From positions 186,001-250,000 of the forward strand of contig CAWVIZ010000011.1 in NCBI GenBank assembly GCA_963929535.1: 64,000 nucleotides of DNA. Reading direction: 5' to 3'. Every line of letters starts with the position of its first letter. Positions within the stretch are counted from its first letter, which is position 1. This document shows positions 17,511 to 26,304 of this stretch, piece by piece. Under the pieces are notes generated by a model. It ran no database searches, had not been told where the DNA came from, and saw nothing but the letters and a program-made list of their open reading frames with translations. The stretch comes from Pullilachnospira sp963929535 (GTDB lineage: Bacteria > Bacillota > Clostridia > Lachnospirales > Lachnospiraceae). The translations under genes and the position numbers were made by a program.

Positions 17511-18595
17511 TGATGGTCACCTCCAGTGGGGGAATCTGTTTCCCGCAGGCCGTCTCCGCCTGTGGCCTGCAGAAACAGGTTTTCCAGTGTAGCCTCCTGC
17601 TGTTCCAGCCGGATGGGGGTAAGGCCGGACGCAAGGGCTGTTTCCATAGCCCGCCGGAATGCCTGGCTTCCGGCATGCTCATAAAGCAGTGTGCCCGGAC
17701 CACCTGGCCGGAAGCCCGCAAGATCCGGAACTGATGACGCGGGACTTCCGGGTTCTCCGGGCAATGTTCCGGTTTTTCCGTAGGAATCCTGGGAGATCCG
17801 GGATCTGATATCATTGTCCGAGATTTCTGTCCCACCAGTTATCCGGGGGATCCTGCCGCCGGGCATCAGGGACAGGAAGCGACCGGCCTCTTCCCTGGTG
17901 GAAAATTCGATGAGAAATCCCGGATTTCTGGGGATCCGGTGCACCTCCTCAAGGGTTCCCGAAAATACCAGCCTTCCGTCAAAAAGAACTCCCACGGAAT
18001 CGCAGATCCGTTCCACATCTGAGAGAATATGGGTGGAGAAGATCACCGTGGTGGTGCGGCGTACTTTCAGCAGGATTTCCAGGATTTCCTTTCTTCCCAG
18101 AGGATCCAGGGCTGAGGTGGGTTCGTCACAGATCAGAAGACGGGGATTTCCCAGAAGAGCCTGAGCGATCCCCAGCCGCTGCTTCATGCCCCGGGAAAAT
18201 CCCCGGATCCTTTTGCTGTCCTCAAGACCCACCAGATCCAGAAGCCGTCTGATCTGTTCTCTCTTTTCCCTTTTGGGAATCCCGGCTATGGAACCGGCCA
18301 GATCCAGATACTCTGACGGCGTCATATAGCCGTAGAATTCCGGCACATCCGGCAGATAGCCCACGGCAGAGCCTTTGGGAGGATTGCCCGGACGGACGGT
18401 ACGCTGGCAGAGAGTGATCTCTCCGGAGTCCGGAGCGCACAGTCCCAGAGCCATCCGCATGGAAGTGGTCTTTCCCGCCCCGTTGGGGCCGACGAAGCCG
18501 TAGATGGTATGCTCCGGAACCTGAAAGGTGAGATCCTTCAGAACCTGATGGCTGCCGAAGGCTTTGGAAACATGGGAGAAGGTGAGAACATCCAT
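17507..18595 (-). CDS. ABC transporter ATP-binding protein (ABC-2 exporter)
   Basis: A 362-residue ATPase: Walker A GPNGAGKTTSMRMALG near residue 40, signature FSRGMKQRLGIAQALLG, Walker B LLICDEPTSALDPLGRKE, and the H-loop in FSTHILSDVERICDSVGVL. The C-terminal 120 residues are a variable regulatory tail, longer than usual, with a Gly/Pro/Ser-rich insert around residues 270-300. I start at 18595 because AGGAGG precedes that ATG and the domain begins there; the open frame continues upstream through the PLDc_N gene without meaning. It partners with the permease downstream. Confidence 0.92.
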   Translation of the reverse strand: MDVLTFSHVSKAFGSHQVLKDLTFQVPEHTIYGFVGPNGAGKTTSMRMALGLCAPDSGEITLCQRTVRPGNPPKGSAVGYLPDVPEFYGYMTPSEYLDLAGSIAGIPKREKREQIRRLLDLVGLEDSKRIRGFSRGMKQRLGIAQALLGNPRLLICDEPTSALDPLGRKEILEILLKVRRTTTVIFSTHILSDVERICDSVGVLFDGRLVFSGTLEEVHRIPRNPGFLIEFSTREEAGRFLSLMPGGRIPRITGGTEISDNDIRSRISQDSYGKTGTLPGEPGSPASSVPDLAGFRPGGPGTLLYEHAGSQAFRRAMETALASGLTPIRLEQQEATLENLFLQATGGDGLRETDSPTGGDHQ

Positions 18596-18596
18596 C

Positions 18597-18797
18597 TCAG
18601 GACTCCTCCTTTCCCAGCAAAAAGTAAAGAACAGGGCCGATAAACTGCATCCCGATGATGACGATAGCCACCCACAGTCCCCGGCTGCCCCGCCGGTAAT
18701 GGGAATGGGTGAAAATATGGTACAGCGTGTAAGCCAGAAGCCCCAGCTGAGCAATGGCCAGCGGGATCAGAAACGGTAAAATATCAGATAATGGCAT
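18597..18797 (-). CDS. Small PLDc_N-domain membrane protein
   Basis: A 66-residue protein with two transmembrane segments, ILPFLIPLAIAQLGLLAYTL and VAIVIIGMQFIGPVLYFLLG, ending in GKEES. The spacing and the ending match the phospholipase D N-terminal-like (PLDc_N) family, small proteins often encoded beside ABC-2 exporters. Its function is unknown. The stop is one base before the ATPase start, which points to coupled translation. An AGGAGG site precedes the ATG. Confidence 0.8.
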   Translation of the reverse strand: MPLSDILPFLIPLAIAQLGLLAYTLYHIFTHSHYRRGSRGLWVAIVIIGMQFIGPVLYFLLGKEES

Positions 18798-18810
18798 GGA
18801 TAGATCCTCC

Positions 18811-19959
18811 TCAGGTATGGTCAGGCGGCGTCTGGAAAGAACCGCGGGCTTTTTTTATCTGTTCCTTTAAGGCATGGAATTCCGGCGTATGGGACAGAAC
18901 GGCCAGCGCCGGGGAATCCAGAGCAGCCAGCAGATTGTCAGGGATCAGGCCGGGACTGCGGGGCGGCAGATTTCCCAGAAGAGACTGATCAAACCAGTCG
19001 CTGATCCGGGTAAAATAGTCATCTCCTTCCAGATGAAGATCCCGGCGGCACAGAGACAGACTGGTGTGCACAAAGTTTTTCAGTTCGGCAAGGGCTTCCG
19101 ATGTTTTTCCGTGAAAACAGTAAAAAAGCGCCGACTGGTAAGAGAAAACGGCTGCCTGATTGGTCATCAGATGTTCCAGATGCCAGACCTCCATGAGACT
19201 TCGGGTACGGCGGATGGTCTCCATACCCTTCTCAAAATCCTCCTTTTCCAGAGCCAGCAGTGAGGTACACATGCTGAAAAGCTGCATCAGATGAAGATAG
19301 CACTGGATCTGGCTGATGCTGCGGGCATTTTCCATTTCCCCCAGCATCTGGCAGGCCTGGATCAGCATGGAACCGCTTTGATGCTGCAGACGCAGGGGAT
19401 CTGCTGCCGGCTCCAGCAGCCGGCGGGCTTCCCCGGGATTTCCCAGCCACAGAAGGACCAGTGCCTTCAGGATCCAGGAATCAGACAGCAGGGATGTGTC
19501 GCTGCTTCCTGCGCAGATCCGGTCATACAGACGAATGGTTTCCCGGAGGATCTCTGTCTGCCTTTGGGGAGTGGGAGCCAGCGATACGTGATTGATCCAC
19601 AGAAGACCTATCTGGTAAAGAAAAGGATAGCAGGAATAATATTTTTTCGTCAGCGTCCGGCATTTTTCCATTGCGTCTTCAAAGGGGAGCCGGAGAAAAT
19701 CCTCCGACAGTTCCTGATGCAGCTTTCGGATCTGCTGCCGGGTGAGCTGTGGCTGATATCCCATCAGGTCATCCAGAGTGACATCGAAATAAGCAGCGAT
19801 CCGGGGAAGCAGCAGAAGGTCCGGAAAGCTCTGGCCGGTTTCCCATTTGGAAACAGCTGCCTTGGTAACACCCAGAAAATCTGCCAGCTCCTCCTGCGTG
19901 ATCCTGGCCTGCTTCCGAAGCCGGGAAATATTTTCTCCAAGTTTCATCTCTGCGGACAT
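18811..19959 (-). CDS. XRE-family transcriptional regulator with helical C-terminal domain
   Basis: A 382-residue regulator. Residues 5-65 are a helix-turn-helix of the Cro/C1 type (LGENISRLRKQARITQEELA, VTKAAVSKWETGQSFPD, AAYFDVTLDDLMGY). The remaining 300 residues are all-helical and probably form TPR-like repeats that sense a ligand or partner, as in RRNPP-like and related regulators. The ATG is preceded by AAGGAGG at 7 bases. As first gene of the operon with PLDc_N and the ABC exporter it probably controls them; this is inference from position. Confidence 0.85.
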   Translation of the reverse strand: MSAEMKLGENISRLRKQARITQEELADFLGVTKAAVSKWETGQSFPDLLLLPRIAAYFDVTLDDLMGYQPQLTRQQIRKLHQELSEDFLRLPFEDAMEKCRTLTKKYYSCYPFLYQIGLLWINHVSLAPTPQRQTEILRETIRLYDRICAGSSDTSLLSDSWILKALVLLWLGNPGEARRLLEPAADPLRLQHQSGSMLIQACQMLGEMENARSISQIQCYLHLMQLFSMCTSLLALEKEDFEKGMETIRRTRSLMEVWHLEHLMTNQAAVFSYQSALFYCFHGKTSEALAELKNFVHTSLSLCRRDLHLEGDDYFTRISDWFDQSLLGNLPPRSPGLIPDNLLAALDSPALAVLSHTPEFHALKEQIKKARGSFQTPPDHT

Positions 19960-20089
19960 GAAATCGCCTCCTTCTCGTTTTTTGTAACAGTCCGGCTTTG
20001 GCTGTTGCTCTTTTTAAATTTTCTGTCTGTATCGTATCGTGTGGGAAAGAAAAATACAAGGGAGGAACCGTTGACTTTGAGAAGAAAAA

Positions 20090-20206
20090 TCAACTGCTGC
20101 GATACTCCGGTGCGGCTGCAATTCCGGGGCCGCAGGCGTCAGGCTGCGGCAACCGCAGTTTGCAGGCATGTACTTGCGACAGTAAAGCCGAAAAACGGAA
20201 CTGGGC
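20090..20206 (+). repeat. Eroded family A copy upstream of the tyrS leader
   Basis: Contains the family A interior (CAGGCTGCGGCAACCGCAG, GGCATGTACTTGCGACAG) and a degraded right end (AAAGCCGAAAAACGGAACTG). Ends are approximate and no target duplication is visible. The stretch 19960-20090 holds only an A-like terminal fragment (GTAACAGTCCGGC at 19984) and the divergent promoter region of the XRE gene. Confidence 0.55.
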
Positions 20207-20248
20207 GCCCCACTGAAGATGTGACAGATGAAAATTTCCTGCTGCCTC

Positions 20249-20277
20249 TTGACAATGGAAAATTCCCTTTGTATACT
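20249..20277 (+). promoter_or_regulatory. Promoter of tyrS
   Basis: TTGACA (20249-20254) and TATACT (20272-20277) with 17 bases between, a near-consensus vegetative promoter. Transcription would start a few bases on, at the beginning of the T-box leader. Confidence 0.85.
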
Positions 20278-20283
20278 CATAGC

Positions 20284-20618
20284 TGTACAGAGAATCCGGC
20301 TCTGAAGGGCAGCAGTCGGCCTCTGGACGAAAGATGATCATAAAGGCTGAGAAGAGAAGAAGTAACAGCGAGAAAGCGCACAGAGAGGAGCCGGCCGCTG
20401 AGAGGACCGCGCAGGAACTGGCTGTGAATACATCTCGGAGCTTCACACCGAACGGAAACCAGTAGGCTGTGACGGAAGGGCCTCCGTTATACGGGTCAGA
20501 GTATTGCCCAGGCAGTACTTACAGAGGCAGAAGACGCGAGTCTTCTGTGAAATTAGGTGGTAACGCGGGATTTTATTCCCGTCCTAAGAAAAGGGCGGGA
20601 GTAGGATCCCGTTTTTTG
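20284..20618 (+). promoter_or_regulatory. T-box leader (tRNA-Tyr sensing) of tyrS
   Basis: The conserved T-box core lies at 20551-20568 (AATTAGGTGGTAACGCGG), with a TGGT bulge that would pair with an A-ending tRNA acceptor. The specifier is probably TAC at 20429-20431, in GAATACATCTCGGAG, the usual Stem I context; TAC is a tyrosine codon and the next gene is tyrS. A terminator follows, with outer arms CGGGAT and ATCCCG and a T6 run ending about 20617. Uncharged tRNA-Tyr should favour readthrough. Confidence 0.92.
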
Positions 20619-21035
20619 CGCGATACGCCCGGCAAGCGCCCGCCATGCTGGCATGAGCGGGGAATTGCCGGGTAACGGACAGCGAGCGGCGCAGCCGCAA
20701 GCTGCCCGCAGTATCGCGGGGCTCGGGAGGGGAAGGAAGTTCCCCGATCCGAGCCTGATACGCCCGGCAAGCGCCCGCCATGCTGGCATGAGCGGGGAAT
20801 TGCCGGGTAACGGACAGCGAGCGGCGCAGCCGCAAGCTGCCCGCAGTATCGCGGGGCTCGGGAGGGGAAGGAAGTTCCCCGATCCGAGCCTGATACGCCC
20901 GGCAAGCGCCCGCCATGCTGGCATGAGCGGGGAATTGCCGGGTAACGGACAGCGAGCGGCGCAGCCGCAAGCTGCCCGCAGTATCGCAAAGATCGGATCG
21001 GGGAGAACTTCCCCGATCCGATGGATACGCCCGGC
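20619..21035 (+). repeat. Family B tandem array: three units of about 135 bp plus a partial fourth
   Basis: Units start GATACGCCCGGCAAG at 20622, 20757 and 20892, an exact 135-bp period; a partial unit begins at 21024. Each unit holds a hairpin around CGCCCGGCAA/TTGCCGGG, a left-right pair CGCGATA/TATCGCG, and a second palindrome (GGCTCGG ... CCGAGCC enclosing GGGGAA/TTCCCC). The first two units are almost identical, which points to recent duplication. The array starts right after the T-box terminator and is in the tyrS 5' untranslated region. Confidence 0.9.
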
Positions 21036-21127
21036 AGCAGGATTTCCTCAGGCCAAGAGCCCCATAATGCTCCGGAAAAGCGGGATCCTGCCGGAAGACT
21101 TGAGAAAAAACAGGAAAAGGAGAAGGA

Positions 21128-22357
21128 ATGATGAAGATTTACGAGGAACTTCAGGCCCGGGGCCTGATCGCCCAGGTGACGGATGAGGAAGAGATCAGAG
21201 AGCTGATCAACAATGGAAAAGCCACATTTTACATTGGATTTGACCCCACGGCGGACAGCCTGCATGTGGGACATTTTATGGCGCTGTGCCTGATGAAGAG
21301 ACTGCAGATGGCGGGAAATAAGCCCATCGCCCTGATCGGAGGCGGCACCGGCTACATCGGGGATCCCTCCGGACGGACGGATATGCGCTCCATGATGACG
21401 CCGGAGACCATTCAGCATAACTGCGACTGCTTTAAGAAACAGATGGAGCGGTTCATCGATTTTTCCGATGGGAAGGCCCTGATGGTCAACAACGCTGACT
21501 GGCTGCTGGATCTGAATTATATCGATCTGCTGCGGGAGGTGGGACCGCATTTCTCCGTAAACCGGATGCTGACCGCGGAGTGCTACAAGCAGAGAATGGA
21601 GCGGGGGCTCAGCTTCCTGGAATTTAACTACATGATCATGCAGAGCTACGATTTCTACATGCTGTTCCAGAAATACGGCTGCAACATGCAGTTCGGCGGC
21701 GATGATCAGTGGAGCAACATGCTGGGCGGCACGGAGCTGATCCGGAGAAAGCTGGGGAAAAACGCCTGCGCCATGACCATCACCCTGCTTCTGAATTCCG
21801 AGGGCAAGAAGATGGGGAAAACCCAGTCCGGAGCCGTATGGCTGGATCCCAATAAAACATCTCCTTTCGATTTCTACCAGTACTGGAGGAATGTGGCCGA
21901 CGCCGATGTGCTGAAATGCATCCGGATGCTCACCTTCCTGCCTCTGGAGCAGATCGATGAGATGGACAAGTGGGAAGGCAGTCAGCTGAATCAGGCAAAG
22001 GAAATCCTGGCCTATGAGCTTACCGCCCTGGTACACGGGGAGGAAGAGGCCAGAAAGGCCCAGGACGGCGCCAGGGCTCTGTTCGGCACCGGAAACGCGG
22101 CCCAGATGCCTACCACAGAGCTTACGGATGAGGATTTCAACGATGAGGATCGGATCGACCTGATCTCTATGCTGTGCAAGGCCGGGCTGGTGACCTCCCG
22201 CTCTGAGGGAAGAAGAGCCATCGAGCAGGGCGGAGTGGCCATTGACGGAGAGAAGATCACCGATATCCGCTATACCATCGCCAAATCCGATATTCCGGCG
22301 GATGGGCTGGTGCTGAAAAGAGGAAAGAAGAAATTCAAAAAAATTTGCGTGAAATGA
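21128..22357 (+). CDS. tyrS: Tyrosyl-tRNA synthetase
   Basis: A 409-residue class I synthetase charging tRNA-Tyr. FDPTADSLHVGHF near residue 42 holds the HIGH-type motif, KMGKTQSG near residue 228 the KMSKS-type motif, and QSYDFYMLFQKYGCNMQFGGDDQWSN the tyrosine pocket. The C-terminus (VTSRSEGRRAIEQGGVAIDG) is an S4-like RNA-binding domain. Two adjacent ATG codons (21128, 21131) follow AAAGGAGAAGG; either may be used. Expression is controlled by the T-box, but translation starts about 510 bases after the terminator, beyond the family B array. Confidence 0.96.
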   Translation: MMKIYEELQARGLIAQVTDEEEIRELINNGKATFYIGFDPTADSLHVGHFMALCLMKRLQMAGNKPIALIGGGTGYIGDPSGRTDMRSMMTPETIQHNCDCFKKQMERFIDFSDGKALMVNNADWLLDLNYIDLLREVGPHFSVNRMLTAECYKQRMERGLSFLEFNYMIMQSYDFYMLFQKYGCNMQFGGDDQWSNMLGGTELIRRKLGKNACAMTITLLLNSEGKKMGKTQSGAVWLDPNKTSPFDFYQYWRNVADADVLKCIRMLTFLPLEQIDEMDKWEGSQLNQAKEILAYELTALVHGEEEARKAQDGARALFGTGNAAQMPTTELTDEDFNDEDRIDLISMLCKAGLVTSRSEGRRAIEQGGVAIDGEKITDIRYTIAKSDIPADGLVLKRGKKKFKKICVK

Positions 22358-22373
22358 GCTTGTGTGATAGAAT
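22345..22373 (+). promoter_or_regulatory. Candidate promoter of alaS
   Basis: TTGCGT (22345-22350) and TAGAAT (22368-22373) are 17 bases apart, overlapping the 3' end of tyrS. The following leader (22380-22445) contains a long imperfect inverted repeat with GTCGCCGT and ACGGCGGC arms. No T-box sequence is seen, so control of alaS differs from tyrS. Confidence 0.6.
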
Positions 22374-22468
22374 ATAGGGAATGTGACGCCGCTGTCGCCG
22401 TATCCGGGGAAATCCCGGGGGATTGCCGGGAACAGACGGCGGCGATGTGACCAAGGAGGATCAAAACA

Positions 22469-25111
22469 GTGAAAAAGTATGGAGTAAATGAACTTCGTCA
22501 GATGTTTCTGGATTTTTTTGAGAGCAAGGGTCATCTGGTGATGAAGAGCTTTTCCCTGGTTCCCCAGAATGACAAGAGTCTTCTGCTGATCAACGCGGGA
22601 ATGGCTCCTCTGAAACCGTATTTTACCGGGGCGGAGATTCCCCCCAGGACCCGTGTGGCCACCTGCCAGAAGTGCATCCGCACCGGAGATATCGAGAACG
22701 TGGGAAAGACTGCCCGCCACGGCACTTTTTTTGAGATGCTGGGCAATTTTTCCTTCGGAGATTATTTTAAGAAGGAGGCCATTGCCTGGTCCTGGGAATT
22801 CCTGACTCAGGTGGTGGGCCTGGATCCTGACCGTCTGTATCCTTCCGTTTATCTGGAGGACGATGAGGCGTTTGATATCTGGAACAAGGAGGTGGGGATC
22901 CCCAAGGAGAGGATCTTCCGCTTCGGAAAAGAAGACAATTTCTGGGAGCACGGCGCAGGCCCCTGCGGTCCCTGTTCCGAGATCTACTATGACAGGGGTG
23001 AGAAATACGGCTGCGGCAAGCCGGACTGCACCGTAGGCTGCGACTGTGACCGCTACATCGAGGTGTGGAACAATGTATTTACCCAGTTTGAGAATGACGG
23101 GGAAGGCCATTACACCACGCTGAAACAGAAGAACATCGATACCGGCATGGGGCTGGAGCGTCTGGCTGTGGTGGTGCAGGATGTGGATTCCATATTTGAT
23201 GTGGATACCATCTGCGCCCTGAGAAACAAAGTCTGTGAGATCGCCGGGAAAACCTACGGAACAGATCACGAAGCGGATGTCTCCATCCGTCTGATCACGG
23301 ATCACATCCGTTCCGCCACCTTCCTGATCTCTGACGGCGTAATGCCCACCAACGAGGGAAGGGGCTATGTGCTTCGCCGCCTGATCCGCCGGGCTGCCCG
23401 TCACGGAAGACTTCTGGGAATCCAGGGACAGTTCCTGGCCCAGCTGAGTACGGCTGTGATCGAAGGATCCAGGGACGGTTATCCGGAGCTGGAGGAAAAG
23501 AAAGATTTTATCCTGAACGTGCTGAACAACGAGGAGAGCCAGTTTAACAAGACCATTGACCAGGGGCTTCGGATCCTTTCCGAGCTGGAGGAGAAGCTGA
23601 AGGCCGCAGGAGAGAAGGTGCTGGGAGGCGAGGACGCCTTCAAGCTGTACGATACCTACGGATTTCCCATGGACCTTACCAGGGAGATCCTGGAAGAGAA
23701 GGGTTACCAGATTGATGAGGAAGGCTTCCGCAAGGAGATGGAGATCCAGCGCACCCGTGCCAGAAAGAGCCGGGAGACCACCAACTATATGGGCGCTGAC
23801 GCCACGGTGTACGATGACATCGACCGCTCTGTGACTACGGAGTTTACCGGCTATGACCGCCTGGTGGATGTCTCCGCAGTGACAGTGCTCACCACAGAGA
23901 CGGAGATCGTGAATGCCCTGATGGAGGGTCAGAGGGGAACCATTTTTGTGGAGAAAACCCCGTTTTATGCCACCATGGGCGGCCAGGAGGGAGATACCGG
24001 CGTGATCCGTACCGCAGGCGGCGTCTTCCGGGTGGAGGACACCATCAAGCTGCTGGGCGGAAAGTACGGTCATGTGGGCGTGATGGAATCCGGTATGATC
24101 TCCAGGGGAGAGCAGGCAGCTCTGGAAGTGGATCCCGCAGGACGGGCAGATACCTGTAAGAACCACAGCGCTACCCATCTGCTGCAGAAGGCTCTGAAGA
24201 CCGTTCTGGGCTCCCATGTGGAGCAGAAGGGCTCTCTGGTGACGCCCACCAGACTGCGCTTTGACTTCGCCCATTTCCAGCCTATGACGGCGGAGGAGAT
24301 CGCCCGGGTGGAAGAACTGGTAAACGAAAAGATCCAGGAGGCCCTTCCGGTGGAGACCGATGTGATGGATATCGAGGAGGCCAAAAAATCCGGCGCCATG
24401 GCCCTGTTCGGCGAGAAGTACGGGGAAAAGGTGCGGGTGGTTTCCATGGGAGAATATTCAAAGGAGCTGTGCGGCGGAACCCATGTGGCCAATACCAGCC
24501 AGATCACGCTGTTCAAGATCGTATCTGAGGCCGGCGTGGCCGCCGGTGTACGCCGGATCGAAGCTCTGACCGGAAACAATGTGCTCCGCTATTACCGGGA
24601 GATGGAGGAAAAGCTCCACCATCTGGCCAAAACCCTGAAGACCACTCCGGCAGAGCTGCAGGAGAAGGCAGAGCATATGCTGAAGGAGATCAAAGATCTT
24701 TCCGGTGAGAACGAGTCCCTGAAGAGCAAACTGGCACAGGAATCTCTGGGAGACGTGACCGACCAGGTGACGGAGGTGAAGGGCGTTAAGGTTCTGGCCG
24801 CCGCCGTGGAAGGTGTGGATATGAACGGTCTGAGAGACCTGGGTGACCAGATGAAGGAAAAACTGGGAGAAGGCGTGGTAGTCCTGGCATCCTCCATGGG
24901 AGGAAAGGTGAGTCTGCTGGCCATGGTGACGCCTGAGGCAATGGCAAAGGGCGCTCACGCAGGCAATCTGATCAAAGCCGCCGCGGCCATCGTGGGCGGA
25001 GGCGGAGGCGGACGTCCCAACATGGCCCAGGCCGGAGGAAAGAACCCGGAAAAAATCCCGGAGGCTGTGGCGAAGATTCCGGAACTGGTGGGAGCGCAGC
25101 TGAAACAGTAA
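22469..25111 (+). CDS. alaS: Alanyl-tRNA synthetase
   Basis: An 880-residue class II synthetase. The N-terminal catalytic domain opens NELRQMFLDFFESKGH and contains NAGMAPLKPYFTG and the GMGLERL motif. The editing domain has HSATHLLQKAL (near residue 567), and its zinc ligands continue in ELCGGTHVANT (near residue 667). A coiled-coil region (about 710-760) leads to a C-Ala domain rich in glycine (VGGGGGGRPNMAQAGG), which joins editing and synthesis sites. It starts with GTG, 9 bases after AAGGAGG. Full length and intact. Confidence 0.96.
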   Translation: MKKYGVNELRQMFLDFFESKGHLVMKSFSLVPQNDKSLLLINAGMAPLKPYFTGAEIPPRTRVATCQKCIRTGDIENVGKTARHGTFFEMLGNFSFGDYFKKEAIAWSWEFLTQVVGLDPDRLYPSVYLEDDEAFDIWNKEVGIPKERIFRFGKEDNFWEHGAGPCGPCSEIYYDRGEKYGCGKPDCTVGCDCDRYIEVWNNVFTQFENDGEGHYTTLKQKNIDTGMGLERLAVVVQDVDSIFDVDTICALRNKVCEIAGKTYGTDHEADVSIRLITDHIRSATFLISDGVMPTNEGRGYVLRRLIRRAARHGRLLGIQGQFLAQLSTAVIEGSRDGYPELEEKKDFILNVLNNEESQFNKTIDQGLRILSELEEKLKAAGEKVLGGEDAFKLYDTYGFPMDLTREILEEKGYQIDEEGFRKEMEIQRTRARKSRETTNYMGADATVYDDIDRSVTTEFTGYDRLVDVSAVTVLTTETEIVNALMEGQRGTIFVEKTPFYATMGGQEGDTGVIRTAGGVFRVEDTIKLLGGKYGHVGVMESGMISRGEQAALEVDPAGRADTCKNHSATHLLQKALKTVLGSHVEQKGSLVTPTRLRFDFAHFQPMTAEEIARVEELVNEKIQEALPVETDVMDIEEAKKSGAMALFGEKYGEKVRVVSMGEYSKELCGGTHVANTSQITLFKIVSEAGVAAGVRRIEALTGNNVLRYYREMEEKLHHLAKTLKTTPAELQEKAEHMLKEIKDLSGENESLKSKLAQESLGDVTDQVTEVKGVKVLAAAVEGVDMNGLRDLGDQMKEKLGEGVVVLASSMGGKVSLLAMVTPEAMAKGAHAGNLIKAAAAIVGGGGGGRPNMAQAGGKNPEKIPEAVAKIPELVGAQLKQ

Positions 25112-25124
25112 CAGGCCGCTGGAC

Positions 25125-25155
25125 GTAACAGTGAAGCCGGAAGGCTGAACTGTTA
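25125..25155 (+). repeat. Solo family A terminal palindrome after alaS
   Basis: GTAACAGTGAAGCCGG followed by AAGGCTGAACTGTTA, identical to the right end of the long family A elements, 13 bases after the alaS stop. No convincing flanking duplication. It can form a stable hairpin at the mRNA 3' end but has no T run. Confidence 0.75.
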
Positions 25156-25221
25156 GTGCTGTCCGGTTATCCGCTGCTGCAACGTTTTTTGTAAAAACGT
25201 GAAAAATCTGTGAAAAATCAG

Positions 25222-25249
25222 TTGACGAAATCTAAAAATCTGGTATAAT
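25222..25249 (+). promoter_or_regulatory. Promoter of rpsU
   Basis: TTGACG (25222-25227) and a perfect TATAAT (25244-25249) separated by 16 bases, in a locally AT-rich stretch. It drives a short leader to the S21 gene. Confidence 0.85.
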
Positions 25250-25325
25250 TAATCCAGTGCAAAAAAATACCCAAACAGTTGTATTCTGCACAATCTACAA
25301 CTGGAGGGAGGTTAGGTGTGAGGCT

Positions 25326-25502
25326 ATGTCAAACGTTATCGTAAAAGAGAACGAGACTTTAGATAGTGCTTTACGTAGATTTAAACGTAGCTGTGCCAAA
25401 GCAGGCATTCAGCAGGAAATCCGTAAAAGAGAGCATTACGAGAAACCCAGCGTTCGTCGTAAGAAAAAATCTGAAGCTGCAAGAAAACGTAAATATAATT
25501 AA
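25326..25502 (+). CDS. rpsU: 30S ribosomal protein S21
   Basis: A 58-residue basic ribosomal protein: MSNVIVKENETLDSALRRFK, then RSCAKAGIQQEIRKREHYEK, then a basic tail RKKKSEAARKRKYN. It binds near the anti-Shine-Dalgarno region of 16S rRNA. I start at 25326; an upstream in-frame ATG at 25257 lies at the transcription start and is not a plausible start. GGAGGGAGG lies about 20 bases upstream, rather far, with GTGTGAGG in between. The gene has its own promoter and terminator. Confidence 0.96.
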   Translation: MSNVIVKENETLDSALRRFKRSCAKAGIQQEIRKREHYEKPSVRRKKKSEAARKRKYN

Positions 25503-25511
25503 TGTGCAAGG

Positions 25512-25549
25512 AATAACCGGGAAGCAGTTTGCTTTCCGGTTATTTTTTT
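25512..25549 (+). terminator. Intrinsic terminator of rpsU
   Basis: ATAACCGGGAAGC, loop, GCTTTCCGGTTAT followed by a T7 run directly after the S21 stop. Confidence 0.92.
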
Positions 25550-25649
25550 CCCGCGGATAACGCAGCTGCTGTCCATGCGGCCATTTTTTCCCGCATTCTG
25601 CAAAGATGACTTGCGCAGCCGTTTATCCGGCGGAGGGAGTGAGGGATTT

Positions 25650-26258
25650 ATGGAAAACATAAGATCAGAAAACGCGAAAGCCCCAGGAATTATGGAGGGC
25701 GGCGGACGGCCGGATCAGAGACTTCGGGATCGGTTTGAATTCCGGGAAATACGGCAGGAGGAGGCAGGACAGGCGGCAGAGATCGAAAAGATCTGTTTCC
25801 CGCCCAATGAAGCCTGCTCCAGGGAGATGATGTTTCGGCGGGTGGAAAAGGCGCCGGAGCTGTTTTTGGTGGCGGTGGACCGGAGTACCGGCCTTCTGGC
25901 AGGATTTCTCAACGGACTGTCTACGGATGAGGAAGTCTTTCGGGATGAATTTTTTACCGATGCCGATCTGTATGATCCCAGCGGCAGGAATATCATGCTG
26001 CTGGGACTGGATGTACTTCCCCGGTATCGGGGACAGGGGCTGGCGAAAACCCTGATGGCGGAGTATCTCCGCCGGGAGCGGGAGAGAGGCAGGAAGACAG
26101 TGCTTTTGACCTGTCTGGAACCCAAGGTGGAGATGTACCGGAAGATGGGATTCCGGGATCTGGGGATTGCGGCATCCTCCTGGGGTGGGGAACAGTGGCA
26201 TGAGATGAGCTGCCTGCTGAGGTTCCCTGTTTCGATGGATTTCACGGCGGACATGTGA
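25650..26258 (+). CDS. GNAT-family N-acetyltransferase
   Basis: A 202-residue acyl-CoA-dependent acetyltransferase. After about 30 polar residues the fold begins FEFREIRQEEAGQAAEIEKI. The acetyl-CoA-binding motif A is LGLDVLPRYRGQGLAKTLMA (about residues 130-149), with R/Q-x-x-G-x-G/A as R-G-Q-G-L-A. The end, KMGFRDLGIAASSWGGEQWHEM, matches RimI/AANAT-like members acting on small amines. Substrate cannot be told. GGAGGGAG precedes the chosen ATG; an upstream in-frame ATG at 25575 lacks a site. The next gene begins 46 bases after the stop. Confidence 0.88.
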   Translation: MENIRSENAKAPGIMEGGGRPDQRLRDRFEFREIRQEEAGQAAEIEKICFPPNEACSREMMFRRVEKAPELFLVAVDRSTGLLAGFLNGLSTDEEVFRDEFFTDADLYDPSGRNIMLLGLDVLPRYRGQGLAKTLMAEYLRRERERGRKTVLLTCLEPKVEMYRKMGFRDLGIAASSWGGEQWHEMSCLLRFPVSMDFTADM

Positions 26259-26304
26259 TACAATATTTTCAGATTTCAGAGAAAAGAGGATATGAGGGGG
26301 TATT

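Noticed and set aside
17507..18754. Longer start for the ABC ATPase
   Set aside because: The extra 53 codons are the PLDc_N gene read in another frame; AGGAGG marks the start at 18595.
20619..21035. Possible CRISPR array
   Set aside because: Units are 135 bp, nearly identical throughout with no unique spacers, and no cas genes are present.
20573..24274. Open frame of 1233 codons on the minus strand
   Set aside because: It runs antisense through tyrS and alaS and the family B array, has no family signature, and its repeated peptide only reflects the 135-bp DNA repeat being a multiple of three.
25257..25325. N-terminal extension of S21
   Set aside because: The ATG lies at the transcription start; S21 proteins begin at the 25326 codon.
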